This document shows, piece by piece, positions 10,428 to 22,639 of a stretch of DNA of 64,000 bases; position 1 is the first letter of the stretch, and each line of letters opens with the position of its first letter. Under the pieces are notes generated by a model. It worked only from the letters and a program-made list of their open reading frames with translations, was not told the DNA's origin and did not search any database. The position numbers were made by a program, and so were the translations under genes. The stretch is from Isoetes taiwanensis (taxonomy: Eukaryota; Streptophyta; Lycopodiopsida; Isoetales; Isoetaceae): NCBI GenBank assembly GCA_021234155.1, contig JAJEKV010000300.1, positions 62,001-126,000 of the forward strand, in the 5' to 3' direction.

Positions 10428-11336
10428 TGGAGGTAAGTGTAATGTCCTCGACTAACATTTTGACAACCATATAGTGCATGTACATGTGTTTCTTTTCAAA
10501 GGTTCTCATGTTTCTTTGACGTTTATTGACCTTCTGAATTTGTGCAGATCATGAAGCCCCCTACACACCCTTCGTACCTCGAGAACTTGGAAATCCTAAG
10601 TCAAGGGCGATAGTTCGCATACATCGTAGAGATGGTGAGTGTAAGATTTGTTAGTTCTAACAATAACAATTGCTTATATGCTTCTTAATAGGTTATTTTA
10701 TCATCTTAATTAAGGAGTTTATCAATGCATTTCTCCTATCTTACTTTGGAATGATATCTTATTATTGTAGGGAGTTATGCGGTTGTTGATAACACCGGCT
10801 GGCGTGTTGTTGTAAAGTTTCCCTCGAATACACATGCAGGGGAACATGCTTCAGGTCAGGAGGCATCACACACATTGGTGTTTGCGATGGGAGACGGTTC
10901 AAGGCTTGGGCATCGATCCCACATGACGCAGTTGGTGATTATGAGCTTTCCGAGTTTCTAACCAAGTATAACATTGTTTGGTATACCTAAGTCGCGTGTG
11001 TGGGACATGATATCAAAGCATGTTTATACATCCATGTTTGCCACCATAGGCACGACGAAAGGAGCTTCTATACCTATGAGCTTCACAAATGAGCTTCACA
11101 TTGAGCTGACAGACGTTCCTAGAGTTCTTTGGGATAGGTTCTTCATGATGTGGATCCGTTGAGCCGACGGACATAACCGCTATTTGCACCAAAAATATTT
11201 TGTATTTGTGTTTATTTTTGTTTACGATTTAATTTGTTCAAACTTCATATTATGTTTACACTTTTAAGTGCCTTGCGCATGTTCGCGACACAACAACGAC
11301 TAACGCACATAAATGCCACCATACGTCCATGACTAA
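10428..11336 (+). other. Helitron 3' region with unassigned coding-like text
   Basis: The stretch 10768-10960 reads GSYAVVDNTGWRVVVKF and similar, and 10974-11162 is a 62-codon ORF (MFGIPKSRVWDM). I do not recognise either. They lie between the helicase C-terminus and the Helitron 3' end, so they may be an accessory domain or captured DNA. Confidence 0.35.
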
Positions 11337-11591
11337 TGCCCGGCATCGCCGGGCACACGTTTCTAGTTTCTTTTATTTCCTCGTTTCTTTCTTTTTTCAA
11401 TATTCCCTTGTTTCTGCTTTTTTATCCATTCCCACATTCTCACGTATATCTTTATTCATATTATTTGCCTCCATGCTTTTTTCTTCTTTCACAAAATCTT
11501 CCATGCCTCTTCCCTTTCTTACAAAAATCGCCACACTATTTTGAATCATGCGAGAGTTGAAAAATCCCACATCAACCGCCAAGTTTGAAAG

Positions 11592-11722
11592 CTTTTTAGA
11601 AGGTTCAATTGATTGTTTGGGAGCGGTAGGTAAAGAATCTTATTGGTTGAGGAGTACCATTGAAGATAGAGAGCTGCCTAATCCCATATAAATTTTGCAC
11701 TTGAAAAGGTATTTTAAATAAT
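11592..11722 (+). pseudogene. Ty3/gypsy integrase C-terminal fragment
   Basis: Plus-strand translation gives GKESYWLRSTIEDRELPNP, one stop, then ILHLKRYF. This closely parallels the end of the integrase encoded at 24313-25248 (GKDSYWLRDVLDGRELLNH, ILHLKRYW). Nothing else of the element was recognised here, so it is an isolated relic. Confidence 0.75.
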
Positions 11723-13480
11723 CCTCACGTTGCTTTGAACATATTAGATTAGATTATTTAAGTAGAATGCATTAGTATAGTTGTTGAGTTGCTGCATAGA
11801 CAAAACTAAAAAGAAAACACAAGAATAAAAGAGAGTCTAATCAGGCTTGATTGTAGTATAAATGTTGCTTTGCTTGTTTGAAGTTAAATAGGCTTAACTT
11901 TAGAAAGATAGTATGTCTCAAAGCATTTCAAGCATGTACTACTAAATCTAACTCAAGTTTAGTGAAGATCATGCAGGTATAGCAGTACAAGGCCAAATAC
12001 TCGAAATCTTGACACTAAAAACTTGGTATTGCCATGCAGGAACATCAGCCACACTCATACATTCATACGCATTCACACTTCACTGTTCCATTCATATCAA
12101 GCTGCTGCCGTCCCTGCCATAACAACCACCTTTTACACTAATGAATACGTCATGATAATCTGCTCAAAGTTGTCCTATCTCTATGCAAACCAACTCTACT
12201 TCACCATTTTTAACCATTCATATCAATTTGCCACTATATCTCCGTATGGCAACTTTATGTTGATTCTAAAGTAAGACTAATTCTGAATATTATAACTTTA
12301 ATTTGGACCCATATTCTGTCTATAATTTGGATGCATATTCTGACTCTAACTTTGATGCTAAATTCTGGTGCTAACAACAGAACATAGAGCCGGTGGTACA
12401 CCGATAATGTCAGTTTTTCTCATTTTTGTTCAGCTTAGTTTATAACAAACTAAGATCTGACTCTAGTACGCCCTTCCTCTTGTAGTGACAAAGATATTGC
12501 ACACAAAATGCAGCTAGTTGACCAGTAGATTCAACTACTCAATTTATATATTATGAATACAGTCAAAGATATGAGTTTTATTTATGCTCGACATTGAACA
12601 TACAGTTGTCACAATTGAGTAAGTAAAAAATGTGATGCTTATCTTCATGGATGACTGAAGAATTTGCAAAAATGCTTGACAAGAGAATGAGCAAAATGTT
12701 CTAAGGCTTCCATGTGCCTGAAATGCAGGATGATTAGATTACTCTTCAACATAAATGATATTGAGTGACAAGTCGCACATTATCTACCTCTAGCTGATCA
12801 TTCTAAACATCTGTCCATAATTGGTCTTCCTATCTCTCTCGCTACCCAGATGATTCAACATCCAACTAAAAGAAAAAAATATCCAAAAGGGACCAGCAAA
12901 CAAGCCAGGATGCGTGACTTATAAGCCTATGAAGCTAGTTGATAAAGTTAGGGATTGGAAAATCTTCCATCACCCCGAGTATAACTTTTCTTGAGGAAAT
13001 CAAGAACAAATGGGGCATGCCAAGAAGCGAGCCACTCTTAAATAGTGAAACAGATGAAAGATTCATGGTCTTTTCCGTGGTGCCAATGGGTATCTCTGAG
13101 TGTAGGGAGAGCTTACCGTGTTTTACTATGCGATCTCAATCTGAAACAACATTGGAATGATCTTGTATGAAACAGTAATTTTCTTCCTCAAATTTATGTA
13201 TTTTCACTTCTGCATGCATGCATCCATGCGCACTGCCTATCCTCACCAGTTTCTAATGCTATACAATGGGAAGTCCTCCCACATTCAATCCAAGCCGTCG
13301 TTTAAGCGCCCTCTTCATATATCCACCTTTTATTTGGTATATATCCAGTTTCCATTAGCACCCACCCAAGCCTTAGGGTTTGCCCTGCACAAAACTAAGC
13401 TTCTCGCGATCCTGTCCTCGCAACACCCTATCCCGGAGTTATATTACAGGGGACAGGAAGTGGAGATGGTGCGGAGTATC
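11723..13480. other. no recognisable gene
   Basis: About 1.75 kb. The phrase 'atttggaYNcatattctg' repeats near 12300-12345. A 73-codon ORF at 12939-13160 and an ORF of up to 142 codons at 13157 show no known domain. Confidence 0.5.
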
Positions 13481-13489
13481 TGGGAATTG

Positions 13490-14652
13490 ATTTCACTACT
13501 AACATGCTGTGGGGTGAGTGTGTGGAGAGGAGAGCCCGTTGGCCGGAAGGCTTTATATGCGCGGCAAAAACGTGTTGCCGGATAGATCTCGTGGATCAGC
13601 GAGGAGAGCACACCTGTTTTAGAGCTTTGGTCGGTCTTTGCCGCTATATGGGGTGGAGGTTTGGGGCCCAGAAGTTAGCAAAAATACATGGGATAGGTTG
13701 GAAAGGGTGTAGAAAGCTTTCTTGACATATAGCCAGGAGTGAAGGACACCGCATCATCGACGATTTTGTTGTATGAGGCCGGGGTTTCGCCTTTACGAAA
13801 GATATCTTGCGCAGCATCTTACTTGCTTCCATAAGGTGGATGGGATGGATGAGCATCGCTTGCCCCCACAGTCGCGGTTGTTAACGGAGGGCCCCCCGTG
13901 ACAAGAGGGTATGGCACGAAAATCGTAAGGGATGGTTTAGGAGGTGGTCTATGGATTACCAGCGGATGGTGGTAACCGGCATTCTCGGCGCGGAATGGGC
14001 AATTGGATGCGGGCTATGCCGCCACCCCGTGGGATGCCTCTACTCTTGTAAAGCCCAAGACAGAGCACTATCACGCGGATTAATCCGGCCTTGAGCATGG
14101 ACCCCATCGGTGCTTGAAAGCACACATCTCAAATTGAAGAAAGCGGAGAGCTATTGCACGCCATAGGGCGGGGGTTCCCATTACCCCGTAATTGAAACAG
14201 TTGGGGGTGAATGGCGCACGGGATCCCCGGGGAGGAAAGGATATGTCGGTGTTGTGAGATGCACGTGATAGAGGATGAGCACCATGCCCTCCAAATGGGC
14301 AATTGCCAAAGATATGCCCATGTCGGCAAAGGCACATCGATCTTAGATGCTCGACACACCGCTACATCGCCATTTGCATCACCTATGGTAGCGGTACGGG
14401 AGCCTACATCCCCGAGATTTCTACCGGCCGACTTGCTCTTTCGGGGCATGGTATTTGAGAGCCTCTCGCTAGGGTTTTCCTCCCAAGTGGGGTTTTTTCA
14501 TCCGGTAGTAGGGTTCTACCGTACTGATTACATTGTTTGTTTTTGGTGTTGGGGTTTTTGGCTTTTTTGCCTGTTCTCTGCATGTACCGTCTCATAGGCC
14601 TCTGGCCTCCGTGGACGTTAAAATAAACTTCCTTCCTTCCTTCCTTCGGGCA
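13490..14652 (+). mobile_element. decayed LINE, reverse transcriptase C-terminus to 3' tail
   Basis: In changing frames: KALYARQKRV, IDLVDQRGEHTCFRALV, then LYGVEVWGPEVS, KNTWDRLERVQKAFL, and a cysteine/histidine block ICRCCEMHVIEDEHHAL (about 14240-14300). This order (RT thumb, LYGxExWG, zinc-like C-C-E-D-E-H-A-L) is typical of the C-terminus of one non-LTR reverse transcriptase type. The 3' end reads CATAGGCC-TCT-GGCCTCCGTGG, then ACGTTAAAATAAACTTCC and a short TTCC repeat (to about 14646). Many frameshifts and stops make it inactive. Confidence 0.75.
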
Positions 14653-15252
14653 GCCCAAAAATCGGACAGATCAAAGCGTAATCCAAGGGGAACAAATAAA
14701 AAAAATTCAAGAATGTATAGCGGCAATTTATCGTCTTCTATTAATCCGCTTGACAAGTGGAACTTTGTGTTGGGCCCTAACTAGGGGCTATACCATCCTC
14801 AAGTGTTCTTGTTGGATAGCTGAGAACAGGTTCGTCTCGTCATCTGCCTTTCCTTTGCCCGTTGTTTTAATCATATCCTGTAATGAATGGGATAAGTTAT
14901 CCTTACTGTAGTGTTTGACCACTGTATACTTGCTGCCTGTCTCATTTATGTTGTTAGTACGCATGTTCTATATGCAGGAGTATGTTATGGAAAAGGAAAA
15001 GCCAAGCCTATCGAAATTGCAAAGCTTATCTGAAACTATCAAAATATGATTGATTGATTTATATGGCACAGTATTTACAAATGTCAGGGTGAAACTACTG
15101 ACATGCTGTCAAAATTGTTTTTGTTTACATATCTCTAATCTTTGTATAATGTGGCTCCGAATTTCTGACCACTATTACAACGTATTGTGTTGCCTACTAT
15201 TCATAACACTTTCGCTTATAATTTACAGGATTCAAAACTCTTCTGCTTTAGA
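14653..15252. other. intergenic DNA 3' of the CPBP protease gene
   Basis: No gene recognised. It contains the downstream flank, presumably including the polyadenylation region, of the minus-strand gene ending at 15253. Confidence 0.4.
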
Positions 15253-17406
15253 TCAGTTGCTTAGAATACCCTTTTGCTGTTTGCCAACTATCTTTGCTAC
15301 TCTCTGACGTAGCTTCTGCCTATGGAAATGTATACGAAGTAAACCATTACCAACCACGACAATTGAATAAAGGGTGTGAGTGATCATAGGAGCTAAGATG
15401 TTTCCACTCTGAAAGGATCAATAATCTATAGTTAGTCGTGAGATGATGCATGATATGAGCATGTCAATTTATTATCTTACCTGCACCCACTCAAATCCAA
15501 GATATAGAGCTAACAGGGACTCCATAAGGGGAGAGTATATCTTCCTCAATTGTCGCCGTTCGTGCCAAGCTGCAAAAAGAATTAGGTATAATCAACTATG
15601 CACATCCAACAATCGATCCACTAAAAATTGACAGCAATTGACAATTCACCTTCAAAGCATTTTTTGATGTCACGGAAAGCTTTTGGAGTGCATGCCATTG
15701 GGGCTATGACATAAGTAGGGTCTGCCAATCCACACCGTTATGGAGTTAGCTGAATGAAAAAATAGTATCACAAAACATATATCTTTGGCACTAAGGAACT
15801 TAGCAAAAGCTAATGCAATAATGTCTACAGGATATGAATATATTAACGTGTGAAATCAATGATTCAATTTTTGCATGCCTTTCCTAGATCTCTGGCTTCC
15901 ACATGGTTCTCATTCAATCCAAATTACGACTAATAAAGAAACCAAATGAAATAAACCAAAATATATCTACAAGCTCTAGTACCTCGAGGAGATGATAGCA
16001 TATAGTACATAGAACCAGTCAAAGCAGCTGATAAAATAGCTGCAAATGTCTGAGCAAAGGGTAGAAATAAGGGCAGCATTGAAGTCTGCATCACACAGGC
16101 AAGATTATAGCAGTTTGGATAAATCTCTATCTAGAGACAAAACTTACTTACCAATGAAGAGAGACCTTGTTTTGTCTCTTCCAGTCCAGTACCACTCATT
16201 TGTATAGCATGAGCTAGTCCACCCTAAATGAACAAATTACATGAATTAACAATTTATATGCATCGACTTAGTACGCTATTGTTGCATACAATTTATTTGC
16301 ATTTCAAACCTGGATTGCAACTCTGAAAAACAACTCTTCAGCCAAAGCCCCTGCTATGACTACAAGGAAAAACTGCCAAGAAAACAAATGCTGTTCATGC
16401 TTTGTTTTGCATTGAAACAATTTTAATTTAAGTTACTTAAATACCTGCCATGGTCCCATGCCATAAAAAAAGTCCATGAGTTCCTCATCTTCGACATCTC
16501 TCAAGGCTCTTGCAGGTGGCCAATTCTTGACAACCTCATCCTGATCAAATTCAGATGTTTCTCTTAAAAATTATACAAAGCAGCTCATGGCCCAGGAAAT
16601 TCATTTTGCCCATATTTACTCACATCAAGAATGAAGAGCAGTAGCATCATTGGCGGGACAGCATATCCCAGCCCAATCATTACAGCATCAGTGCATAACT
16701 GGAATCCGCCCCAGCAATCCACGCCTGTAAAGGTGCACATGGCACTGCCTGCAACCGCTAGTCCTCCATATAAACCTGACTATCAACCACATATTAGCTT
16801 TCAAGCTGCTTTTGTAATATTTAAATTAAAGCCAGATACCAAATAAACAGATCCATTTCTATTCAAATTCAAGATCCATACCAAGGGCATAAAGAACTCT
16901 GAAAGCCAAGTTCGATGGATCAGAAAGGTAATCAGATTCTGCAGGGGAATTGTGGATAAGGTGCTCCCTCCATTTTGCACCCTGAAGCCATGAATATCAA
17001 CTCCGAGGACAAAAAGATCATGTGTGGGGGAGGGGGGGTAACTTACCTCGAGAGCGTGCATGTCTCCGGTGTCTATGGTGGTGCGTTTCTCTTCCGCATA
17101 ATCAGGTCCGGAACGCAGGGCACTGACAGGTTCTAGTCTGAAAACATTTCTTGCTTCCGTCCCACAGCTTGGAAGTCGTCCTGATGAAAAGAAGCTCCTC
17201 TTTATCTGACACCTCCTGTCCCTATGAGACCCAAGACATCCAAGTCTATGTAATTCATCGTTCAGACATGCAAAGCAATTAACAACATGCTTTGAGGCAA
17301 CTAAGCTCCAAGAGGAATCTTGCTTTGCGCGAATCTCTTGACTTTTATTACAATGAAATGGGTTCTTAGAAATTCCCAAACTGTCTACTACTCGGCATGC
17401 TGCCAT
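15253..17406 (-). CDS. plastid CPBP/CAAX intramembrane protease, SCO4-like, 10 exons
   Basis: Exons, 5' to 3': 17406-17047, 16981-16882, 16775-16624, 16540-16445, 16372-16310, 16223-16152, 16085-15983, 15721-15650, 15569-15481, 15408-15253. All introns (65-261 bp) are GT-AG, phases join without error, and the product is 420 aa ending in TGA. Residues 1-120 are Ser/Arg-rich and low in acid near the N-terminus, fitting a plastid transit peptide. Membrane segments follow; one holds the catalytic signature EELFFR (E-E-x-x-x-R) within ALAEELFFRVAIQ, and a late one holds the His motif ITHTLYS. These mark the CPBP (type II CAAX prenyl endopeptidase-like) glutamic/metal-type protease family. Arabidopsis SCO4 (At5g60750), needed for cotyledon chloroplast development, has the same kind of architecture as I recall it; substrate unknown. 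This is the only intact gene I see. Its start is the first Met of the open exon 1. Confidence 0.9.
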
Positions 17407-17562
17407 GGCCTTTTAGTATAAAGGAGCAGCACAAAATATCAGATTATTTCACATGAGAATAATCTCTTCAATACTACTTCTTGTTGCTTAATGCATCGTC
17501 GATTGCAGGAGAAGAGGCTAAAATACACACCGTGATATAAGAGATCCTCTTCTTATATGCAA
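17407..17562 (-). promoter_or_regulatory. 5' leader and promoter-proximal region of the CPBP protease gene
   Basis: This is the sequence immediately upstream of the inferred start. No convincing TATA box is visible. The region is short before a divergent plus-strand ORF at 17563, so a shared promoter is possible. Confidence 0.3.
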
Positions 17563-17712
17563 AATGGAGGCAGTATTTGAGGCCGCCATAGCCACCTCCG
17601 TCGGCCAAAGCAAGTGGACTGAAGATTTAGAGTGTCAGGGACCGCTTGCAATTGCCATTTCAGACGGAAATTTGGATGGTAGCAGCTTATCGAAACGCAA
17701 TCGCGGTTTTTG
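17563..17712 (+). CDS. hypothetical 49-aa ORF divergent to the protease gene
   Basis: ATG at 17563 opens 49 codons (starting MEAVFEAAIATSV, ending in RNRGF and TGA). It is unrecognised. Being 157 bp from the protease start and divergent, it could be a first exon or a leader ORF, or chance. Confidence 0.15.
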
Positions 17713-18616
17713 ATCTGCATCGCTATTCTTCCAAGATCCGACGGGAAAGATGAAGAGTTCGGATATTGTTGCGTTTAAAGTTGGCCACGTGGTCAGAAAA
17801 TAACACATGCGTCTAACAAATATCATGGTCACCATTCCTGTCCATGTATATGTGGTGCGTACGTGCGACCCATGTGTTTGAACGAGGGACCCAAATCCAC
17901 CCATTCTAGAATGCATCTAAATCTTGTAATATTCCACGCTCACGTTGCTATCAACCTATTCTTACTTGCAACCCAAAAACCTAGGCCTAGCATCGAAGGC
18001 ATTTAATTAGGTATCATTCAACTCTCAAGTCCCTTAACACACGTCCTCGTGTTTACACGGTCAGATTTAATCTGGATCGTTGCCCTGACACTTGTTACTA
18101 GCTAATAACATGGCTGGGGTTGAAAGTTTCGGGAGATGTCTTGTAACACTCTAGGGAATTCCTTCGCCCTGTTCCCACAAATCTCATAACACACTAGGGA
18201 TTTCCATTTCCTCTGTTCTGCCAAAGCTCCAACAGCCTGGCTTTGTAAATAAGGCATAAACCCAAAAAGAAAGGGAAAGCAAGGAAGGTCCTTGCCGAGG
18301 ATTTCTTACGGCAAGCCTTTTCCGGTGAAGCCGCTTCAGCAAAGCTCGATAGCTGCAATCCCTCAAGCTCGCGTGAAGCTCTGAAATCCCGAAATCTCTG
18401 AATCTCTGAATCTAAAATCTGAATCCGGAATAGGTCTGCCCAAGCATCAAATGCATGTGGTCCAACTTGCCAGAATCTGAAGAAAACAAACCCTTAACCT
18501 AGCCGAAATGCAAGCTTCAATGACTGAAGCTTTCAACAGAGCTTTGTCATCGGAACAGAGCAGTGTAAACCTTCGGACCAGTGCATTAAGGGAGTGGCCC
18601 TCGGGCATTACCTCAA
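17713..18616. other. no recognisable gene
   Basis: Both strands lack long or family-like ORFs. No repeats of note were seen. Confidence 0.45.
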
Positions 18617-18643
18617 AATAAATAAATAAATAAATAAATAAAT
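18617..18643. repeat. (AAAT)n microsatellite
   Basis: About six to seven copies of aaat/aata, directly left of a perfect 15-bp inverted repeat. Confidence 0.9.
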
Positions 18644-18646
18644 CGA

Positions 18647-18699
18647 CATGGCCAAAATGGCTCGGTCGTGCTGCGCATGCCTTCGCCATTTTGGCCATG
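18647..18699. repeat. perfect 15-bp inverted repeat (hairpin)
   Basis: CATGGCCAAAATGGC (18647-18661) and GCCATTTTGGCCATG (18685-18699) flank a 23-base loop. It is next to the AAAT tract. It is possibly the end of an old non-LTR or foldback element, or a chance structure. Confidence 0.85.
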
Positions 18700-18992
18700 C
18701 CTCAATCTTTTTTCCCGGCAACGCCATCTGGCCAGGGCATTATCTACACCATAACACCGGTGTTATAATACCTCAAGATTGCAGTCCCTATACCATACTC
18801 TTACACCACATCATAGAGCAGTGCATGATTTCACCCTATGCACTTCACATTTCCACTTCATCTTTTTAGTACTTGGATTGTTGCATATTGTATAGTTATT
18901 GAAGGTCTTGAGGAGTGATTGATTTTTCCTACATTACATTGGCAAATGCCTTTTTCAAAATTTTGGTTGAAGAAAAAGTTTTCCATCAGAAA

Positions 18993-18994
<2 letters not shown>

Positions 18995-19023
<29 letters not shown>
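18995..19023. repeat. poly-T tract of 29 bases
   Basis: An unbroken T run. It could be the poly-A tail of a minus-strand retroelement whose body would lie to the right (19024 onward), but I recognise no such body. Confidence 0.9.
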
Positions 19024-19026
<3 letters not shown>

Positions 19027-19694
19027 AAGCATTGGTCTCAAGGATCTTATCTAAAGCCACTTAAATATCTAGGGGTCGGGAAGATATTATTACGGCATCA
19101 AGCCTACAATAGAAACAGGTGGACGAAAGGAGAAACATTTATATAAAGAATAGAATGACGTTGAAGCTAATAAAAGAAAAGCCTTTATATCCACAAACAT
19201 TTTTTGCTATATGCTATATTTGTTTGCTATAGTTCGTGATCCATCCCTTCCTCATGCATTTGGGGTGGTTGTTTGCAGCAGTCTCACAAACAGGGCACTG
19301 GAGTTGAAGCTCTTGGCTCTGGCAATTATTTGCATTCCGAGGAGTCTAGGCACTTTGTTTTCAGGGCCGACAGCCATAGTTCCGATTTGTGAAAAAAATG
19401 GAGATGCTCTGTTTTTAGGTTTTTAAAAAATAAAAAAGTAAAAATACAGCCACGCTTCGCGTTTTGTATCGAAAAAGAAAAATTTGTAACTTTTTGTTTT
19501 GGTGTGTTATTGGATTTGTACTATAATTAATAATTCATATATTATTCATGAACTTGTCCATGTTTTTTGAAATTTGATTTATTTTTCCAAAAAAAAATCC
19601 CCCATACCAAAATAAGAATATACAAATATTAAAAATTTATATAAACATCACCAAAGTACTTAAATAAATATTATAAGTGTTCTCATAGGGCCTT

Positions 19695-19928
19695 CATGCT
19701 TATTACTGCTAAGGTGCTAAGCATGCTTATTACTGCTAAGGTTTTTCCCTCGAAAACCTTCTTGAGTGGGGTTTTTAATCCTTGTCGATGTCACGATTGC
19801 TGCTCTCTTTTTGTTTGGGTCCCATAGGCCAATTGGTCTCCGTGGACGCTAAAAACCTATTCTATTCTATTCTATTCTATTCTATTCTATTCTATTCTAT
19901 TCTATTCTATTCTATTCTATTCTATTCT
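19695..19928 (+). mobile_element. LINE 3' end fragment with (ATTCT)n tail
   Basis: A phrase atgcttattactgctaagg is duplicated just left (about 19697 and 19722). From about 19737 the DNA resembles the 3' UTR of the LINE at 14.46-14.65 kb (gttttcc, then agtggggtttt). It then has CATAGGCC-AATT-GGTCTCCGTGG and ACGCTAAAAACC, followed by about 14 copies of ATTCT (19857-19928). It is a 5'-truncated copy of the same LINE family with a different tail unit. Confidence 0.75.
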
Positions 19929-20160
19929 TCAAAATGCTTGTTAGGAGATAAATATGGAACAACAAATTATGAATGGCCTTGTGTTGGTACGTAAAGCAAC
20001 TTATCTTCAATTCAGACCTCTTGTCCAGTCAAGCAATGACGCGTGACAAAGTTCTTTCTCTGAATTTCACATCATCTTATCCTTCGATCTATATTTTTTC
20101 CTTTTACGTTTCTTGGTATGCCCACCCTCTTTCTTCCATTCAACCTAGTTTTTCCCAAGC

Positions 20161-20303
20161 ATGTGTTAGTTACTGCCACTTGTTGCTATCTCTTTTATTT
20201 GTCTATAAGGTTCTGTACTAAAGGCTTACATTTTGCATGTGTTACTGCTAGTTGTTGCTATGTCTTTTTTATTTGTCTATAAGGTTTTGTACTAAAGGTT
20301 TAT
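20161..20303. repeat. diverged tandem duplication, period about 77 bp
   Basis: 20161-20228 and 20238-20303 share 'ttgttgctat', 'tttatttgtctataaggtt' and 'gtactaaagg'. No function is apparent. Confidence 0.8.
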
Positions 20304-22555
20304 TCTATTTTTTTACATAAGGTTTTTTAATTTACATTTTTTCTTTAATGTAAGTCCATATGTGGATCAAGTGAAGCATGCATGCAATCAATGGATTGCT
20401 CTCGAGTCACGTTGTAATAATTTGTGCTATAATATTATGGAAGCAAAATGTCTATAAATTATGGTGTCTGATGAAGTCGGATCTAATTATATACGTAGAA
20501 AGCTATTTCCTTTTCAAAATTTCTTTATATTTCACAATGTATCACGATTATATTTTTGCAAAAGGAATAATGATTTTCTCCAATGGCATGGAAATTATAT
20601 AGAATCATCAAAATTGGTCCGCGAAATTAAAACAAAAAAATAGAAAATGGGATTTCAAATTAATTGCGTAGCCATTTTTAAGGGATTCTTGACAATTTTC
20701 TGTATTAAGGATTAGATCATAACTTCTTAAAATGAAGCGTAGAACGACAAGGAGCATAAGATATAAAAGGTGTAATGCGACGTTGTCTTTTAAAAAATTC
20801 ACGTATGGCTTCCACGCAGGATTTGGCATGTGGAGGTCCATGTAAGGGAAGAGGATTGGCAAAAATGAAAAGCTAGGCTAGCATTATAATAAATTTTTGA
20901 ATTTGGCATGCATCCCAATGTTGAAGGTGTTCCTGGCAAAACCTTCAACATCAGTGGTTTAGAACCTCCAGGTTGCTTAAGGCAACCATTCTGTGTGGAA
21001 AAATCCCAAGTAGAAAACTCAAATAATAATTTTTGACCACTTTCCCTAAAGAGGAAAAAGTCTGCCTTGCAAGAAATAGATGTCAAATGCAAATCAGAGT
21101 GAGGCTGCTTGTGATTTTTGATGCTAGAGCTGCTTAAGGCCCTAAAGGATTTCAATCAATGCAAACCACCCAAAAGTGCACTTCTGACCGGGTCAAGATT
21201 TGGTCAATATCCCTGGCAGAGAGTGAAATTTTGTTACTCGATAAAGGCATCTCCTTTTTGGCATTTGAAGCTTGGATCTTCTCTCAAGATGTACAACACA
21301 CAATGGTCAAGCATGCCCTTTGCCAAGAGATATGCTAATTTTTGGAAACTTGAGTTTAGGTCCTCGACCGGTGTCACAAATTATGAGCAAACAAGCAAAT
21401 CTTGAAATTTGTCGATGCTTGAGTGTTCTATATGCCTTTTGGAATAGATACCTATGCTAAGTATGACTTTGCAAGTGAAAGGATGCAAATCACCCAAGGG
21501 AAATGCAAGTATGAACTCGTATGAGTAGATGATTGATCTAGTTATGCAAGTGCCAATTTTTTTCAAAAAATTATGCAGGCGCTTTGATCATCGTTAACAT
21601 ATGCTATAGATGCTTACATGCTACAACCTTTGCTATTTTTCTCATGCTTGAATGCAAGGGTCAACTGTTATCTCTTCATCATGCCTAACACAAAGTCAAC
21701 AGAGATCATTCACAAATGTTTCAACAAGGATCGGATTTTCATTCACCAAAGAATCACACAGCAAGTAATGTTAATCCCAAGCTCAATGTCTTGGGCACAG
21801 GATCAAATAAGGTACACAGTCAGGTCATTCACAGAAATTGTCAATAATTCATGCATAAGCTCATATGTGGAAGGCAAATTCAAGCTCAAGATCTCGGAAC
21901 CGGTCTTTCTTCAAAGTCTTCGATCCGTTCTTCGCCTCAAAGCCCTCAACAAAAACTCTGAGCTATTTTTTCCCTTTTCAAATCCCCTGTTCAGTTCTGT
22001 TCTTGGTAAATTTGGGCTAGATTTTTGCTTTTTAGTTTGTCTAATGAATTCTTGATGTAATACAGGCCGATCCGATGCCTTAGGGTCATGATTGTGTGGT
22101 TGATTCGGGTAAATTGCCGGATCTTGGCATTTCTACAGATTAGGGTTCTTGGCAAAACAGCTCGAGATATCCCACAGGCAAAAAATAAAAGGGAGGACCA
22201 AGGTATATAAGAAATAACAAATTCAATATTATTAATAATTAACGTGCTATATCCACGTGGGCCTCGGTACCTCTACCGCCCCACACGCCCGGGTATACCA
22301 CGTGGCGGGGGGTGATTGGACGGGGAATCTAGGCTTGGGGGGGGATAGATAGGAAATTTTTTTTGCAAAATATAACTGGCACATTTCCCAAGAAATCAAA
22401 TATGAAGGCCCAAATGAACATATTTTTGAAATTTCTTTTTTGCAAAAAGAATCTTTTTTATGCTATCCATGATGAAGGAATCTTTTTTGCAAAATCAGAT
22501 TTTTTATTTTTGGCTAAAAATGAGCATGGAAATAGTGAGGTGGCAAGTAAGCAAT
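20304..22555. other. no recognisable gene
   Basis: About 2.25 kb of AT-rich sequence. A 145-codon plus ORF at 21618-22055 contains no domain I know. Near 22252-22310 two CCACGTGG (G-box core) palindromes stand 50 bp apart in GC-rich surroundings. Confidence 0.4.
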
Positions 22556-22639
22556 ATGAGTTGGTAGGAAGGAAGGAAGGAAGGAAGTATATTTTAACGT
22601 CCACGGAGGCCAACTGGCCTATGAGATGAGTTGGTAGGA
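22556..22639 (-). mobile_element. 56-bp dead-on-arrival LINE tail with 14-bp TSD
   Basis: ATGAGTTGGTAGGA occurs at 22556-22569 and 22626-22639. Between them (22570-22625), in minus orientation, is CTCATAGGCCAGTTGGCCTC, then CGTGGACGTTAAAATATAC and TTCC repeats. This is the bare 3' end of the LINE family at 14.6 kb. The target duplication shows it was inserted as such by extreme 5' truncation. Confidence 0.9.

Larger units (their letters stand above)
9061..11366 (+). mobile_element. degenerate Helitron with Rep-helicase remnant
   Basis: This spans Helitron helicase fragments (9061-9300, 9521-9950, about 9997-10427), unassigned sequence, and a 3' terminus at 11337-11366: TGCCCGGC, loop ATC, GCCGGGCA, then CACGTTT and CTAG before T. 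The Rep (HUH) nuclease domain is absent to the left, and the helicase core with the Walker motifs is missing between about 9950 and 9997. It could not transpose by itself. The left boundary is taken where helicase similarity begins. Confidence 0.8.

Noticed and set aside
17635..17916. 93-aa minus-strand ORF upstream of the protease gene
   Set aside because: No domain; its direction would make it an upstream gene ending in the promoter, and composition looks random.
18995..19023. Retroelement tail
   Set aside because: A T run alone is not enough; no target duplication or element body was recognised next to it.
21618..22055. 145-aa plus-strand ORF
   Set aside because: Read in full, it shows no recognisable motif, membrane pattern or splice context; kept only as part of an unassigned region.
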